Positions 1-6,188 are shown, numbered from the stretch's first letter. The stretch is 8,781 nt of DNA from DATAEU01 sp046724395 (GCA_046724395.1 JBKOWM010000091.1:1-8781); one strand, 5' to 3'. The notes: generated from the letters alone by a model not told the origin. Translations and numbers: made by a program.

Positions 1-143
1 TCCGCGTCCAACGTAGTTGAGACGCTGTGGCCCGACACGGCGTCGTCGTCTCGGGACTCGTTCCGTCATCGACGGACGCCGATATGAAACCGCCAGATGC
101 CGGACCGCTTCCTGAACTGAACATCGGCTGTCGTAGGCTTCTG

Positions 144-178
144 AGCTGTGGGCCCCGTCGGTGCCGGGGCCCACAGCT
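144..178 (-). terminator. Perfect 14-bp hairpin downstream of the secreted-protein gene, probable terminator
   Basis: Arms 144-157 (AGCTGTGGGCCCCG) and 165-178 (CGGGGCCCACAGCT) are exact inverted complements with a 7-nt loop. An outer GGCT/AGCC pairing (136-139 with 183-186) could extend it across an internal loop. It lies about 30 nt past the TAA stop (209-211) of the minus-strand secreted-protein gene, where a terminator is expected. No real U tract follows on the minus strand, so it would be a U-less intrinsic terminator, as often described in high-GC actinobacteria, or an RNA 3'-end stabiliser. It could also act on plus-strand transcripts, where CTTCTT follows loosely. Confidence 0.65.
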
Positions 179-208
179 GTTCAGCCTTCTTGGGTCTGAT
201 GGTCAGGA

Positions 209-2242
209 TTACTGACTCGAGACAGACCCGTCGTTGGCAATGGCTAGCGCGGTCTTCTCGAGACACGTTGCCGGGATGTCCCGTTGCGCCGAGTTCGTGC
301 TGTCGTAGCTCACCTCCCATGACACATTTGCTGCAGTTGTCGACACCGTCGTGTTGTCGGTCGACACCGTCTTCGGCGACGGACCACTCACCGAGACGTT
401 CTTGGTGTAGATCGCCGTGCCGGAGCAGTCGCTGCTCTCGAACAACTTGAACGTAACGGTGCCGGCCAAGTCCCCGCCCGCCGGCGCGCTCACCGTCGCC
501 GAGTCGTTCGGGATGAACGACTGAGCAGAGCTCATCGACGATGCCACCGAGGTGACAACGACGGTCTCGTTGGACTCCGAGCAGTCACCGTTGAATGTCG
601 AACCCAGGTTGTTCGGGTCGCCGGTCGCTGGGGCGTAGACGGCCTTCCAGTGATACGTGCCTGCGGCGTCTGGCGTGAAGCTGACCGGACCGTAAGTCCC
701 GTCCCCGTTGACTTGCACGGACTGCGGGTTGGTCCCGGTCCCCGTCGCCAGCGTGGTGCAGTCGTCCTTGAGCAGCGTGAAGGTGATCGTGCCACCCGCC
801 TTCGCGCCGGCGGTGGTCGGGTTGATCGCTGGCGTGCCGGGCTGGTTCGACGTGCCACCCAGCGCCGCCGTATCGGTGACCGGCTTGCCCAGCACCACGT
901 CGTCGCCGGCGGTGGTCGGGAGTGCCGGTGTCACTGGGGTGACGGTGAAGCACTCGTTCTTCGTGTCGTCGACGCCGTCCGGGACCCCGGTGGTGCCCGA
1001 GGTGAACTTCGCCGACCAGCAGTAGTCCCCGGCCGCGGTCACGCTCGCGGTATCGGACTGGACGGTGGGAGTCGTGTTGCTCACGTTCTTCGGTGTTCCG
1101 ATATTCGCGGTCGTCTCGAGAGCGGACCCGAGCGGGCCCTTCAGGCTGAACTGCACGGTGCCACTCCAGGTCGTGACGCCGGTGACCTGGACGGTCGCCG
1201 AGTCACTGACCGAGACGGAGCCGGTGCCGATCGAGATCGATCCGGTTTCGCTCGACTGAGTGGTGACCTTGGAGCCGCAGGTGCCGAAGCCGCCGAGGAC
1301 GAAGTCCTTCAGCGTCGCCGTTGTCGACGTCGACGAGCGCGTCTCGGAGGCGACGGTTGAGAAGCACCGGTCGCCGAGGCCAAGTGCGGTCAGGTTGACA
1401 CCACCCTCGAAGAACTCGCCCTGCAGGTAGGTGTCGTTGCCGCTCTTGTCCGTGTACGGCCACGGCGCGGTCGTGCCGTTCGTCGGGTTGACAATGCCGC
1501 AGAACTGGTCGCTCGCGGCGGCCGAGGCGCAGTTGGCGTTGTTCGACGTGCCCTTGATCCGCAGGTTCGCATCACCGCACGTGCCGGCGGTGCTCCCGGT
1601 GGTCTTCGTGCACGTCGGATCCCACGCGTACACGGTGATCGTCGACGTGGTGCCGCCGTTGCTGAAGTCGGTCACAACTAGGACGTCGCCGGCCTTGTGG
1701 ACGCCGGTGAACCCTGTGCCGCCGCCGACACTATTGCTTCCCAAGGCGATCGGGTTCTGGAAGAACCAGAATCCCTGCTGAGCGTCCCCGCTGTTGTCGA
1801 GCCGGTCCGATCCGAAGTACAGCACCTCGCCTTGATTGGTCGTGTAGCGCGCCGCGAAGCTGTGCAGCAGGTTGTCCTTGTCGGGCAAACCGCCTGCTCC
1901 GTCCTTCCACGCCCACTTGTTGACGTCGATCGGGTCCTTCGACCCACCGCCGGTGAAGATGCTGGAGTTCAGGTTCGGTTCTGCCACCCAATCTACCGCG
2001 GTGGCGCCGGTCGTATCGGAAGCGCTCGTACACAGCGGCGTGGGCTGCGTCTTCGTGACCTGATGACAGACGTTGTCCCAGTCATCACCCGGTGCCGCCC
2101 CGTTCACGGCATTGCCGTCCAGCTCGAAAGCGCCCGTGTCGTGGACGGCGAGCGCCGCCGGGATCGCGATACTCATGGCGACGACGGCGGCGGAGACCGC
2201 CACCAGTACGCGCCACGCTGGCTTTTTCGTCTTACTCTTCAT
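209..2242 (-). CDS. Secreted Ig-repeat protein, adhesin-like, function unknown
   Basis: This gene encodes a 677-residue exported protein. I chose ATG 2242-2240 because GGAGG lies 6 nt upstream and a clear signal peptide follows: basic KSKTKK, a hydrophobic core (residues 11-27) and an ALA cleavage site near residue 32. The frame is open to 2416, but that extension is basic, has no ribosome binding site and precedes the signal peptide. Residues about 33-335 form a beta-rich domain with FELDGN (39-44), SIFTGGGSKD (94-103), DKDNLLHSFAARY (121-133) and DNSGDAQQGFWFFQN (149-163). I recall this signature from other large secreted bacterial proteins, but know no activity for it. Residues about 340-435, 447-560 and 565-668 look like Ig-type modules, each with a G-T-[VI]-[TQ]-F strand, an aromatic core strand and a cysteine pair. 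I see no LPXTG, C-terminal membrane segment or catalytic motif, so it is probably released or non-covalently wall-associated. Adhesion is inference. Confidence 0.85.
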   Translation of the reverse strand: MKSKTKKPAWRVLVAVSAAVVAMSIAIPAALAVHDTGAFELDGNAVNGAAPGDDWDNVCHQVTKTQPTPLCTSASDTTGATAVDWVAEPNLNSSIFTGGGSKDPIDVNKWAWKDGAGGLPDKDNLLHSFAARYTTNQGEVLYFGSDRLDNSGDAQQGFWFFQNPIALGSNSVGGGTGFTGVHKAGDVLVVTDFSNGGTTSTITVYAWDPTCTKTTGSTAGTCGDANLRIKGTSNNANCASAAASDQFCGIVNPTNGTTAPWPYTDKSGNDTYLQGEFFEGGVNLTALGLGDRCFSTVASETRSSTSTTATLKDFVLGGFGTCGSKVTTQSSETGSISIGTGSVSVSDSATVQVTGVTTWSGTVQFSLKGPLGSALETTANIGTPKNVSNTTPTVQSDTASVTAAGDYCWSAKFTSGTTGVPDGVDDTKNECFTVTPVTPALPTTAGDDVVLGKPVTDTAALGGTSNQPGTPAINPTTAGAKAGGTITFTLLKDDCTTLATGTGTNPQSVQVNGDGTYGPVSFTPDAAGTYHWKAVYAPATGDPNNLGSTFNGDCSESNETVVVTSVASSMSSAQSFIPNDSATVSAPAGGDLAGTVTFKLFESSDCSGTAIYTKNVSVSGPSPKTVSTDNTTVSTTAANVSWEVSYDSTNSAQRDIPATCLEKTALAIANDGSVSSQ

Positions 2243-2260
2243 CCCTCTCCTCCTTCGACC

Positions 2261-2360
2261 CGGACCGAACGGTCCGCGTCGATGCCTGCGAAGGCCCCCC
2301 TGGGCCTCTTGGGTCGACATCCGTCTACGGACGTCTCCTGACGACCGGTCGATGCCGGTC
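2261..2360 (-). promoter_or_regulatory. Structured 5' leader of the secreted-protein gene: four consecutive stem-loops
   Basis: Reading the minus strand toward the start codon, four hairpins follow one another: 2360-2343 (GACCGG, 6-nt loop, CCGGTC), 2335-2316 (GACGUCCGU, AG, ACGGAUGUC; 9 bp with one G-U pair), 2307-2292 (AGGCCC, AGGG, GGGCCU) and 2276-2261 (CGGACCG, UU, CGGUCCG). The last ends about 8 nt before the GGAGG ribosome binding site. The wobble pair in the second hairpin forms only in minus-strand RNA; on the plus strand it would be an A-C mismatch. A competing short stem CGUC-AGGA-GACG (2343-2332) overlaps two of the hairpins. I do not recognise a known riboswitch class. It could be a cis-regulatory or stabilising RNA. 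Confidence 0.5.
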
Positions 2361-2424
2361 TTAACTGCTCCAGTCGCTTCCTTCCGCTCCCTCCTTTCTG
2401 GCGCCGACGCGCTCATGGGGCATG

Positions 2425-2444
2425 GACGGACGCCTCGCTCCGTC
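2425..2444 (-). repeat. Inverted repeat upstream of the structured leader
   Basis: GACGGA (2425-2430) and TCCGTC (2439-2444) are exact complements around an 8-nt spacer. The element could be a fifth hairpin of the minus-strand leader if transcription starts upstream of 2444, or a protein-binding dyad. No minus-strand promoter in this area is strong enough to decide. Confidence 0.35.
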
Positions 2445-2530
2445 AGCCCTTCCGTACTGCCATTGCTCTAGGGCGAATGGCCGCATCTGTGTACGCCGGG
2501 GAATATTCGAAGACAACCCCCATCTGGTAG

Positions 2531-2558
2531 TTGTCCACCGGGTGGCCCACGGTATATG
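2531..2558 (+). promoter_or_regulatory. Weak sigma70-like promoter candidate toward infA
   Basis: TTGTCC (2531-2536), a 16-nt spacer and TATATG (2553-2558) resemble a housekeeping promoter. It would give an infA leader of about 300 nt. The -35 hexamer overlaps a GACAAC/GTTGTC inverted repeat (2512-2517 with 2530-2535), which could be a regulatory site. The spacer is short, and the closer promoter at 2752-2780 is better. Confidence 0.3.
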
Positions 2559-2612
2559 CGGGCATGGGCGCTCGAGACCACTGTCGCACAACGCTGTGGA
2601 GGCGTCGGCCGC

Positions 2613-2633
2613 TTGACCTGGGTCTCGGGTCAA
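2613..2633. promoter_or_regulatory. Dyad TTGACC-N9-GGTCAA, operator candidate
   Basis: TTGACC (2613-2618) and GGTCAA (2628-2633) form an exact dyad with a 9-bp spacer, so the arm centres lie about 15 bp apart. It sits between the two divergent genes and could bind a dimeric regulator. TTGACC alone also resembles a -35 box, but I see no good -10 at the right distance. Confidence 0.3.
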
Positions 2634-2751
2634 CCTACCCGCCGCGCTCGGAGGAGTTTCTGGGCTGTGCAATTCGCCCTTTCGGCCGGCCGCGCGATCG
2701 AGCCGCGAGGACTCGCCGGCGCGGGCGTTCAGGCCCCTCTGGGGGTCCTCC

Positions 2752-2780
2752 TGGACGACTGCCGACGCCGCACCTATACT
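2752..2780 (+). promoter_or_regulatory. Sigma70-type promoter of the infA-truA operon
   Basis: TGGACG (2752-2757) matches the -35 consensus TTGACA at four of six positions. It is followed by exactly 17 nt and TATACT (2775-2780), five of six matches to TATAAT. Transcription would start near 2787, giving a leader of about 75 nt before the TTG start of infA. This is the best promoter-like sequence upstream of the ribosomal operon. Confidence 0.65.
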
Positions 2781-2787
2781 TTTCTCT

Positions 2788-2805
2788 GGCCCCCGTCCGG
2801 GGGCC
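2788..2805 (+). promoter_or_regulatory. GC-only hairpin at the predicted 5' end of the infA mRNA
   Basis: GGCCCCCG (2788-2795) and CGGGGGCC (2798-2805) are perfect complements around a 2-nt loop (effectively 7 bp with a tetraloop), followed by GTTTCC. It begins where the promoter at 2752-2780 predicts the transcript to start. It may stabilise the mRNA end or act as an attenuator. The short T run is weak for a strong terminator. Confidence 0.5.
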
Positions 2806-2861
2806 GTTTCCGGCTCGCGGAGCGGCGGGTCGGCACGTCCGTCGAGAGGTCTGCCCGGAGC

Positions 2862-3080
2862 TTGCCGAAGAAAGACGCGATCGAGATCGAGGGAACGGTC
2901 ACCGAGCCGTTGCCGAACGCCATGTTCCGGGTGGAACTGCAAAACGGCCACAAGGTGCTGGCCCACATCTCCGGAAAGATGCGGATGCACTACATCCGGA
3001 TCCTCCCGGGGGATCGCGTGCTGGTTGAGCTCTCGCCGTACGACCTCACGCGGGGGCGTATCACGTATCGCTACAAGTAA
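2862..3080 (+). CDS. infA: Translation initiation factor IF-1
   Basis: IF-1 is a 72-residue OB-fold protein that binds the ribosomal A site during initiation together with IF-2 and IF-3. The product matches the family along its whole length: KKDAIEIEG, LPNAMFRVELQNGHKVLAHISGKMRMHYIRILPGDRV and ELSPYDLTRGRITYRYK. The start must be TTG 2862-2864. It gives the family's usual length and first residues (M-P-K-K-D), and no ATG or GTG lies in frame nearby upstream; the frame stays open to 2556 only as non-homologous sequence. The ribosome binding site is poor: GAGAGG ends 12 nt upstream and GGAG lies directly beside the TTG. The rare start and weak site suggest low or regulated translation. infA is the first gene of the operon, 18 nt before rpmJ. 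Confidence 0.97.
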   Translation: MPKKDAIEIEGTVTEPLPNAMFRVELQNGHKVLAHISGKMRMHYIRILPGDRVLVELSPYDLTRGRITYRYK

Positions 3081-3098
3081 CGGAGGAAGGCGAGGCAG

Positions 3099-3212
3099 AT
3101 GAAAGTCCGGCCGTCGGTGAAGAGAATGTGCGACCGGTGTAAGGTCATCCGCCGGCGCGGCACCGTTCGGGTCATCTGCTCGAACCCGCGTCACAAGCAG
3201 CGGCAGGGCTAG
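3099..3212 (+). CDS. rpmJ: Large-subunit ribosomal protein L36 (bL36), zinc-binding form
   Basis: This 37-residue protein of the 50S subunit begins MKVRPSVKRMCDRCKVIRRR and ends NPRHKQRQG. Cys11, Cys14, Cys27 and His32 form the complete zinc ribbon (CxxC...C...H), so it is the zinc-containing C+ type rather than the zinc-independent paralogue made under zinc limitation. GGAGG lies 12 nt upstream and GAGG 3 nt upstream of the ATG. It lies between infA (18-nt gap) and rpsM (14-nt gap), the usual order for this cluster. Confidence 0.97.
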   Translation: MKVRPSVKRMCDRCKVIRRRGTVRVICSNPRHKQRQG

Positions 3213-3226
3213 AGAGGGAGGCAGGC

Positions 3227-3607
3227 GTGGCTCGCATCGCAGGCGTCGATCTTCCCCGCGACAAGCGGGTGGACATCGCGCTCCGCTACATCTACGGCGT
3301 CGGTCCCACCAGGGCCTTCCAGATCGTCGCGGGGACGGGCCTCGACGGCGGGACGAAGGTCCGCGACCTCTCCGAGGAGGAGGTCAGCCGGATCCGCGAG
3401 TACATCGACCGGACGTACAAGGTCGAGGGCGATCTCCGCCGCGAGGTGGCTCAGGACATCAAGCGCAAGATCGAGATCGGCGCGTACAAGGGAATCCGGC
3501 ATCGCCGCAGCCTTCCCGTCCGAGGACAGCGCACGCACACCAACGCGCGCACTCGCAAGGGCCCCAAGAAGACCGTGGCCGGCAAGAAGAAGGCCACCAA
3601 GAAGTAG
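3227..3607 (+). CDS. rpsM: Small-subunit ribosomal protein S13 (uS13)
   Basis: S13 sits in the head of the 30S subunit and contacts the P-site tRNA and the 50S subunit through inter-subunit bridges. The 126-residue product is full length. It starts MARIAGVDLPRDKRVDIALR, has the helix-two-turn-helix region with YGVGPTRAFQI near residues 23-33, and ends in the basic tail containing GIRHRRSLPVRGQRTHTNARTRKG and a lysine-rich end. The GTG start at 3227 is preceded by GGGAG 6 nt upstream. rpsK follows after 23 nt. Nothing unusual is seen. Confidence 0.98.
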   Translation: MARIAGVDLPRDKRVDIALRYIYGVGPTRAFQIVAGTGLDGGTKVRDLSEEEVSRIREYIDRTYKVEGDLRREVAQDIKRKIEIGAYKGIRHRRSLPVRGQRTHTNARTRKGPKKTVAGKKKATKK

Positions 3608-3630
3608 TCAACACGGAGTGAGGAGCTGAC

Positions 3631-4023
3631 GTGGCGAAGCCCAAGGCCAAGAAGACCAAGCGCCGGGAGAAGAAGAACATCGTCCACGGCCAGGCTCACA
3701 TCAAGTCGACGTTCAACAACACGATCGTCACCATCACCGATCTGCAAGGCAACACGATCTCGTGGGCCAGCGCCGGAAACGTCGGCTTCAAGGGGTCTCG
3801 AAAGTCGACGCCGTTCGCCGCGCAGCTCGCGGCCGAGGCCGCCGCCCGTCGGGCGCAGGAGCACGGCATGCAGAAGGTCGACGTCTTCGTCAAGGGGCCC
3901 GGATCCGGGCGCGAGACGGCGATCCGCTCCCTCGCCGCCACCGGACTCGAGGTCGCCGGGATCCAGGACGTGACGCCGGTGCCGCACAACGGCGTCCGGC
4001 CGCGCAAACGTCGCCGCGTCTAG
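3631..4023 (+). CDS. rpsK: Small-subunit ribosomal protein S11 (uS11)
   Basis: S11 lies on the 30S platform and helps shape the E site and mRNA exit region. The 130-residue product has a basic N-terminus with KKNIVHGQAHIKSTFNNTI (residues about 14-32), SWASAGNVGFKGSRKSTPFA, the VKGPGSGRE loop and the C-terminal PHNGVRPRKRRRV. It starts at GTG 3631 with GAGGAG about 5 nt upstream. In many bacteria rpsD follows directly. Here rpsD is absent and rpoA begins after 94 nt, as is also known from Streptomyces. Confidence 0.98.
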   Translation: MAKPKAKKTKRREKKNIVHGQAHIKSTFNNTIVTITDLQGNTISWASAGNVGFKGSRKSTPFAAQLAAEAAARRAQEHGMQKVDVFVKGPGSGRETAIRSLAATGLEVAGIQDVTPVPHNGVRPRKRRRV

Positions 4024-4041
4024 CGACCGGCGCCGCACAAC

Positions 4042-4065
4042 CGGCCCGTCCGTCGAAACGGGCCG
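4042..4065 (+). repeat. 8-bp hairpin in the rpsK-rpoA gap
   Basis: CGGCCCGT (4042-4049) and ACGGGCCG (4058-4065) are exact complements around an 8-nt loop. No T run follows, so it is unlikely to be an efficient terminator. It occupies the widest gap in the operon, at the place where rpsD lies in other bacteria. It could be an RNA-processing or protein-binding site, or a scar of rpsD loss. Confidence 0.45.
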
Positions 4066-4117
4066 AGCACGACATGGCGGGGCAGAAGTGGATGATCCCC
4101 CGTCGAAGGAGGAAGCA

Positions 4118-5050
4118 GTGTTCATCGTCGCAAGACCACAGATCCAGGAGGAGCACGTCGCTCCCAACCGGTCGCGGTTCATCGTCGAGCCGCTCGAGCC
4201 GGGCTTCGGCTACACCGTCGGCAACTCGCTCCGTCGCACATTGCTGTCCAGCATTCCGGGCGCCGCGATCAGCTCCGTCCGCATCGAGGGCGTGCTGCAC
4301 GAGTTCGCGACCATTCCCAAGGTGACCGAGGACGTGACCGACGTGATCCTCAACCTCAAGGAGCTCGTCGTTCGATACTCCGACGGCGACGAACCCGTCA
4401 CGGTGTACCTCAAGGCCAAGGGTCCCGGGGAGGTGACGGCGGGGGACATCTCGCCGCCCGCCGGCGTCGAGATCCTCAACCCCGACTTGCACATCGCCAC
4501 GGTCGGCAAGGGCGGCTCGCTCGAGATGGAAATGACCGTCGAGCGCGGCGTCGGCTACCGGATGGCTGACAAGAACAAGAAGCCGCGCGATCCGATCGGC
4601 GTGATCCCGGTCGACTCGATCTTCTCGCCAGTTCGCAAGGTCAGCTACTCGGTCGAGAACACGCGCGTCGAGCAGATGACCGACCGTGACCGTCTGATCC
4701 TCGACGTCGAGACCGACGGGTCGATCAGCCCGCGCGAGGCCCTCGCGTCGGCCGGCGGGACGCTCGACGAGCTCGTGAAGATGTTCGGCGATCTGGCGGA
4801 GGCCGCCAGTATCGCGGTGCGTCCGGCCGAGGACGAGTCTCAGCCGTCCGACTACGCCATCACGGTCGAGGAGCTCAACCTGTCCGTGCGCTCGTACAAC
4901 TGCCTCAAGCGCGAGGGCATCAACACGGTCGGTGACCTTGTCCAGAAGTCCGAGGCCGAGCTGATGGACATCCGCAACTTCGGCCAGAAGTCGATCGACG
5001 AGGTGAAGGCAAAGCTCGAGGAGCTCGGCCTGAACCTTCGCGAGGAGTAG
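4118..5050 (+). CDS. rpoA: DNA-directed RNA polymerase subunit alpha
   Basis: Alpha dimerises to start RNA polymerase assembly, and its C-terminal domain binds UP elements and activators. I chose GTG 4118 because GGAGGA (4108-4113) lies 4 nt upstream and the protein then begins MFIVARPQIQEE, as in actinobacterial homologues. An in-frame GTG at 4088 would add ten unrelated residues. The product is 310 residues. The N-terminal domain (about 1-230) contains FIVEPLEPGFGYTVGNSLRR and LLSSIPGAAISSVRIEGV. A linker with RPAEDESQPS follows, then the alpha-CTD (about 250-310) with LSVRSYNCLKREGI, including the DNA-contacting arginine equivalent to E. coli R265, and LMDIRNFGQKSIDEVK. rplQ follows after 7 nt. 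Confidence 0.98.
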   Translation: MFIVARPQIQEEHVAPNRSRFIVEPLEPGFGYTVGNSLRRTLLSSIPGAAISSVRIEGVLHEFATIPKVTEDVTDVILNLKELVVRYSDGDEPVTVYLKAKGPGEVTAGDISPPAGVEILNPDLHIATVGKGGSLEMEMTVERGVGYRMADKNKKPRDPIGVIPVDSIFSPVRKVSYSVENTRVEQMTDRDRLILDVETDGSISPREALASAGGTLDELVKMFGDLAEAASIAVRPAEDESQPSDYAITVEELNLSVRSYNCLKREGINTVGDLVQKSEAELMDIRNFGQKSIDEVKAKLEELGLNLREE

Positions 5051-5057
5051 GCGCACG

Positions 5058-5417
5058 ATGCCTCGCCCGAAGAAGGGCCCGAGGCTCGGCTCGGGTCCGG
5101 CGCACCAGCGGCTCATGCTGAACGGCCTGGCCGCGCAGCTCTTCGTGAACGAGCGGATCAACACGACCGAGGCGAAGGCCAAGGCCGTCCGCCCGCTCGC
5201 GGAGAAGATGATCACGTTCGCCAAGAAGGGCGACGTGGCGGCCCGACGCGAGGTCCTCAAGGCCATCCCCGACCGGGACGTCGTCCACAAGCTGTTCAGT
5301 GACATCGGGCCCAGGTACGCCGAGCGGCCGGGCGGCTACACGCGGATCCTCAAGCTCGGTCAGCGCCAGGGCGACGGCGCGCCGATGGCGCGCATCGAGC
5401 TCGTCGAGTCCGAGTAG
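5058..5417 (+). CDS. rplQ: Large-subunit ribosomal protein L17 (bL17)
   Basis: L17 lies near the polypeptide exit on the 50S subunit. The 119-residue product starts MPRPKKGPRLGSGPAHQRLM and contains NERINTTEAKAKAVRPLAEKMI, RDVVHKLFSDI and the C-terminal GGYTRILKLGQRQGDGAPMARIELVE. It is full length for the basic family and lacks the long acidic/alanine-rich C-terminal extension of Streptomyces and Mycobacterium L17. The ribosome binding site, GAGGAG, lies inside the last codons of rpoA, so the two are probably translationally coupled. truA starts 6 nt after the stop. Confidence 0.98.
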   Translation: MPRPKKGPRLGSGPAHQRLMLNGLAAQLFVNERINTTEAKAKAVRPLAEKMITFAKKGDVAARREVLKAIPDRDVVHKLFSDIGPRYAERPGGYTRILKLGQRQGDGAPMARIELVESE

Positions 5418-5423
5418 GCGCGA

Positions 5424-6161
5424 ATGCCGGTTGTCCGGCTGACGCTCGCCTACGACGGAACCGACTTTCGCGGGTGGCAGAGGCAGCCGGGGCAACGCAC
5501 GGTTCAGGGCGTTCTCGAAGACGCTCTGAACCGCCTCCTCGGCAACGTCCCGAAGGTCTCCGTCGCCGGTCGCACCGACGCCGGCGTCCACGCGCGCGGG
5601 CAGGTCGTCTCGTTCGAGGCGCGCGCCGATCTCGAGCGGTTGCAACGCGCGCTGAACGCAATGCTCGGCCCCGAGATCGTCGTCACCGACGCCCGTGCCG
5701 TGCTCGACCGGTTCGACGCGCGGTTTTCAGCCACGGCGCGCGAGTACCGGTACCGGATCGACGTGGGGCCGGTGGCCGATCCGTTCACGGCGCGCTACGT
5801 CTGGCACCGGCCAAGCGACCCGTCGCTCACGCAGATGCGCCGGGCAGCGTCGCAGCTCGTCGGCGAACGGGACTTCGCGTCGTTCTGCCGACGGCCGCTC
5901 GATGACGAGTCGACCGTCCGCGTCCTCGAGCGGCTGTCGATCGTCCGCGACAACGATCGCATAGAGATCACCGCCCGCGCGGACGCGTTCCTGCATCAGA
6001 TGGTCCGCAGCCTCGTCGGCACCCTGCTCGCGGTGGGGGAGGGAAGGATCCCGGCGAGTTCGATGTCGACCATCCTCGAGGCTCAGACCCGGGCGGCGGC
6101 GGGACCCGTCGCTCCGGCCCACGGGCTGACGCTCGAGCGCGTGTTCTACGGCCGCGGATAG
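5424..6161 (+). CDS. truA: tRNA pseudouridine(38-40) synthase TruA
   Basis: TruA converts uridines 38, 39 and 40 of the tRNA anticodon arm to pseudouridine in the cytoplasm. The 245-residue product is close to usual length. It starts with LTLAYDGTDFRGWQRQPGQRT and carries the catalytic motif GRTDAGVHA with Asp52 as the nucleophile. Further family blocks are DRFDARFSATAREYRYRI, the FxSFCR-type segment (FASFCRRPLD), LHQMVRSLVGTLLAVGEGR and the C-terminal APAHGLTLERVFY. The start is only 6 nt after rplQ and its ribosome binding site is weak (GAG-TAGG at the rplQ stop), suggesting coupling. It appears to be the last gene of the operon here because the next two genes run the other way. Confidence 0.97.
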   Translation: MPVVRLTLAYDGTDFRGWQRQPGQRTVQGVLEDALNRLLGNVPKVSVAGRTDAGVHARGQVVSFEARADLERLQRALNAMLGPEIVVTDARAVLDRFDARFSATAREYRYRIDVGPVADPFTARYVWHRPSDPSLTQMRRAASQLVGERDFASFCRRPLDDESTVRVLERLSIVRDNDRIEITARADAFLHQMVRSLVGTLLAVGEGRIPASSMSTILEAQTRAAAGPVAPAHGLTLERVFYGRG

Positions 6162-6188
6162 CGGGGCAGCATCGCTACGTCTCGGCCG
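6149..6188. terminator. Candidate bidirectional hairpin between convergent truA and dehydrogenase genes
   Basis: The 13-nt gap lies inside a two-tier inverted repeat. TAGCG (6159-6163) pairs with CGCTA (6173-6177) around a 9-nt loop, and CGGCCG (6149-6154) pairs with CGGCCG (6183-6188) outside it. Both stop codons fall in the inner stem. There is no T tract on either side, so termination is only a suggestion from position and symmetry. Confidence 0.3.

Larger units (their letters stand above)
2243..2861. other. Divergent regulatory region between secreted-protein gene and infA
   Basis: These 619 nt separate divergently transcribed genes, and I see no credible coding sequence in them. Frames open on both strands here only extend or mirror the flanking genes. 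The left half (2243-2444) carries at least five stem-loops and belongs to the minus-strand leader. The middle (2500-2640) carries short dyads and one weak promoter-like sequence. The right part carries the infA promoter and a 5'-end hairpin. Genes commonly found before infA in actinobacteria (secY, adk, map) are absent. Confidence 0.7.

Noticed and set aside
1..87. Plus-strand frame 1 open from the window edge to a TGA at 85-87, possible C-terminus of an upstream gene
   Set aside because: The 28 residues resemble no family I know and the stretch is too short to separate from chance. A minus-strand frame running off the edge from 69 is equally unsupported.
2243..2416. N-terminal extension of the secreted protein to an ATG at 2416 or 2320
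   Set aside because: The extension precedes a clear signal peptide and lacks a ribosome binding site. It consists of the structured leader; ATG 2242 has an ideal Shine-Dalgarno sequence.
2243..2450. c-di-GMP-I or c-di-AMP riboswitch in the secreted-gene leader
   Set aside because: I looked for the conserved core segments of these classes and did not find them in the minus-strand sequence. Only generic stem-loops are present.
2361..3194. 277-codon minus-strand open frame antisense to infA and rpmJ
   Set aside because: It mirrors the conserved infA and rpmJ coding sequences, which fully explain the region. Its own composition is arginine/proline-rich high-GC shadow sequence with no recognisable motif.
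4074..4325. Short frame starting MAGQKWMIPRRRRKQ in the rpsK-rpoA gap
   Set aside because: It overlaps most of the conserved N-terminal coding region of rpoA in another frame, becomes serine/arginine-rich shadow sequence and has no ribosome binding site. It shows no remnant of rpsD.
3890..5305. 471-codon minus-strand open frame across rpsK, rpoA and rplQ
   Set aside because: Its length comes from GC bias opposite strongly conserved genes. The translation shows no domain signature and the plus-strand genes are certain.
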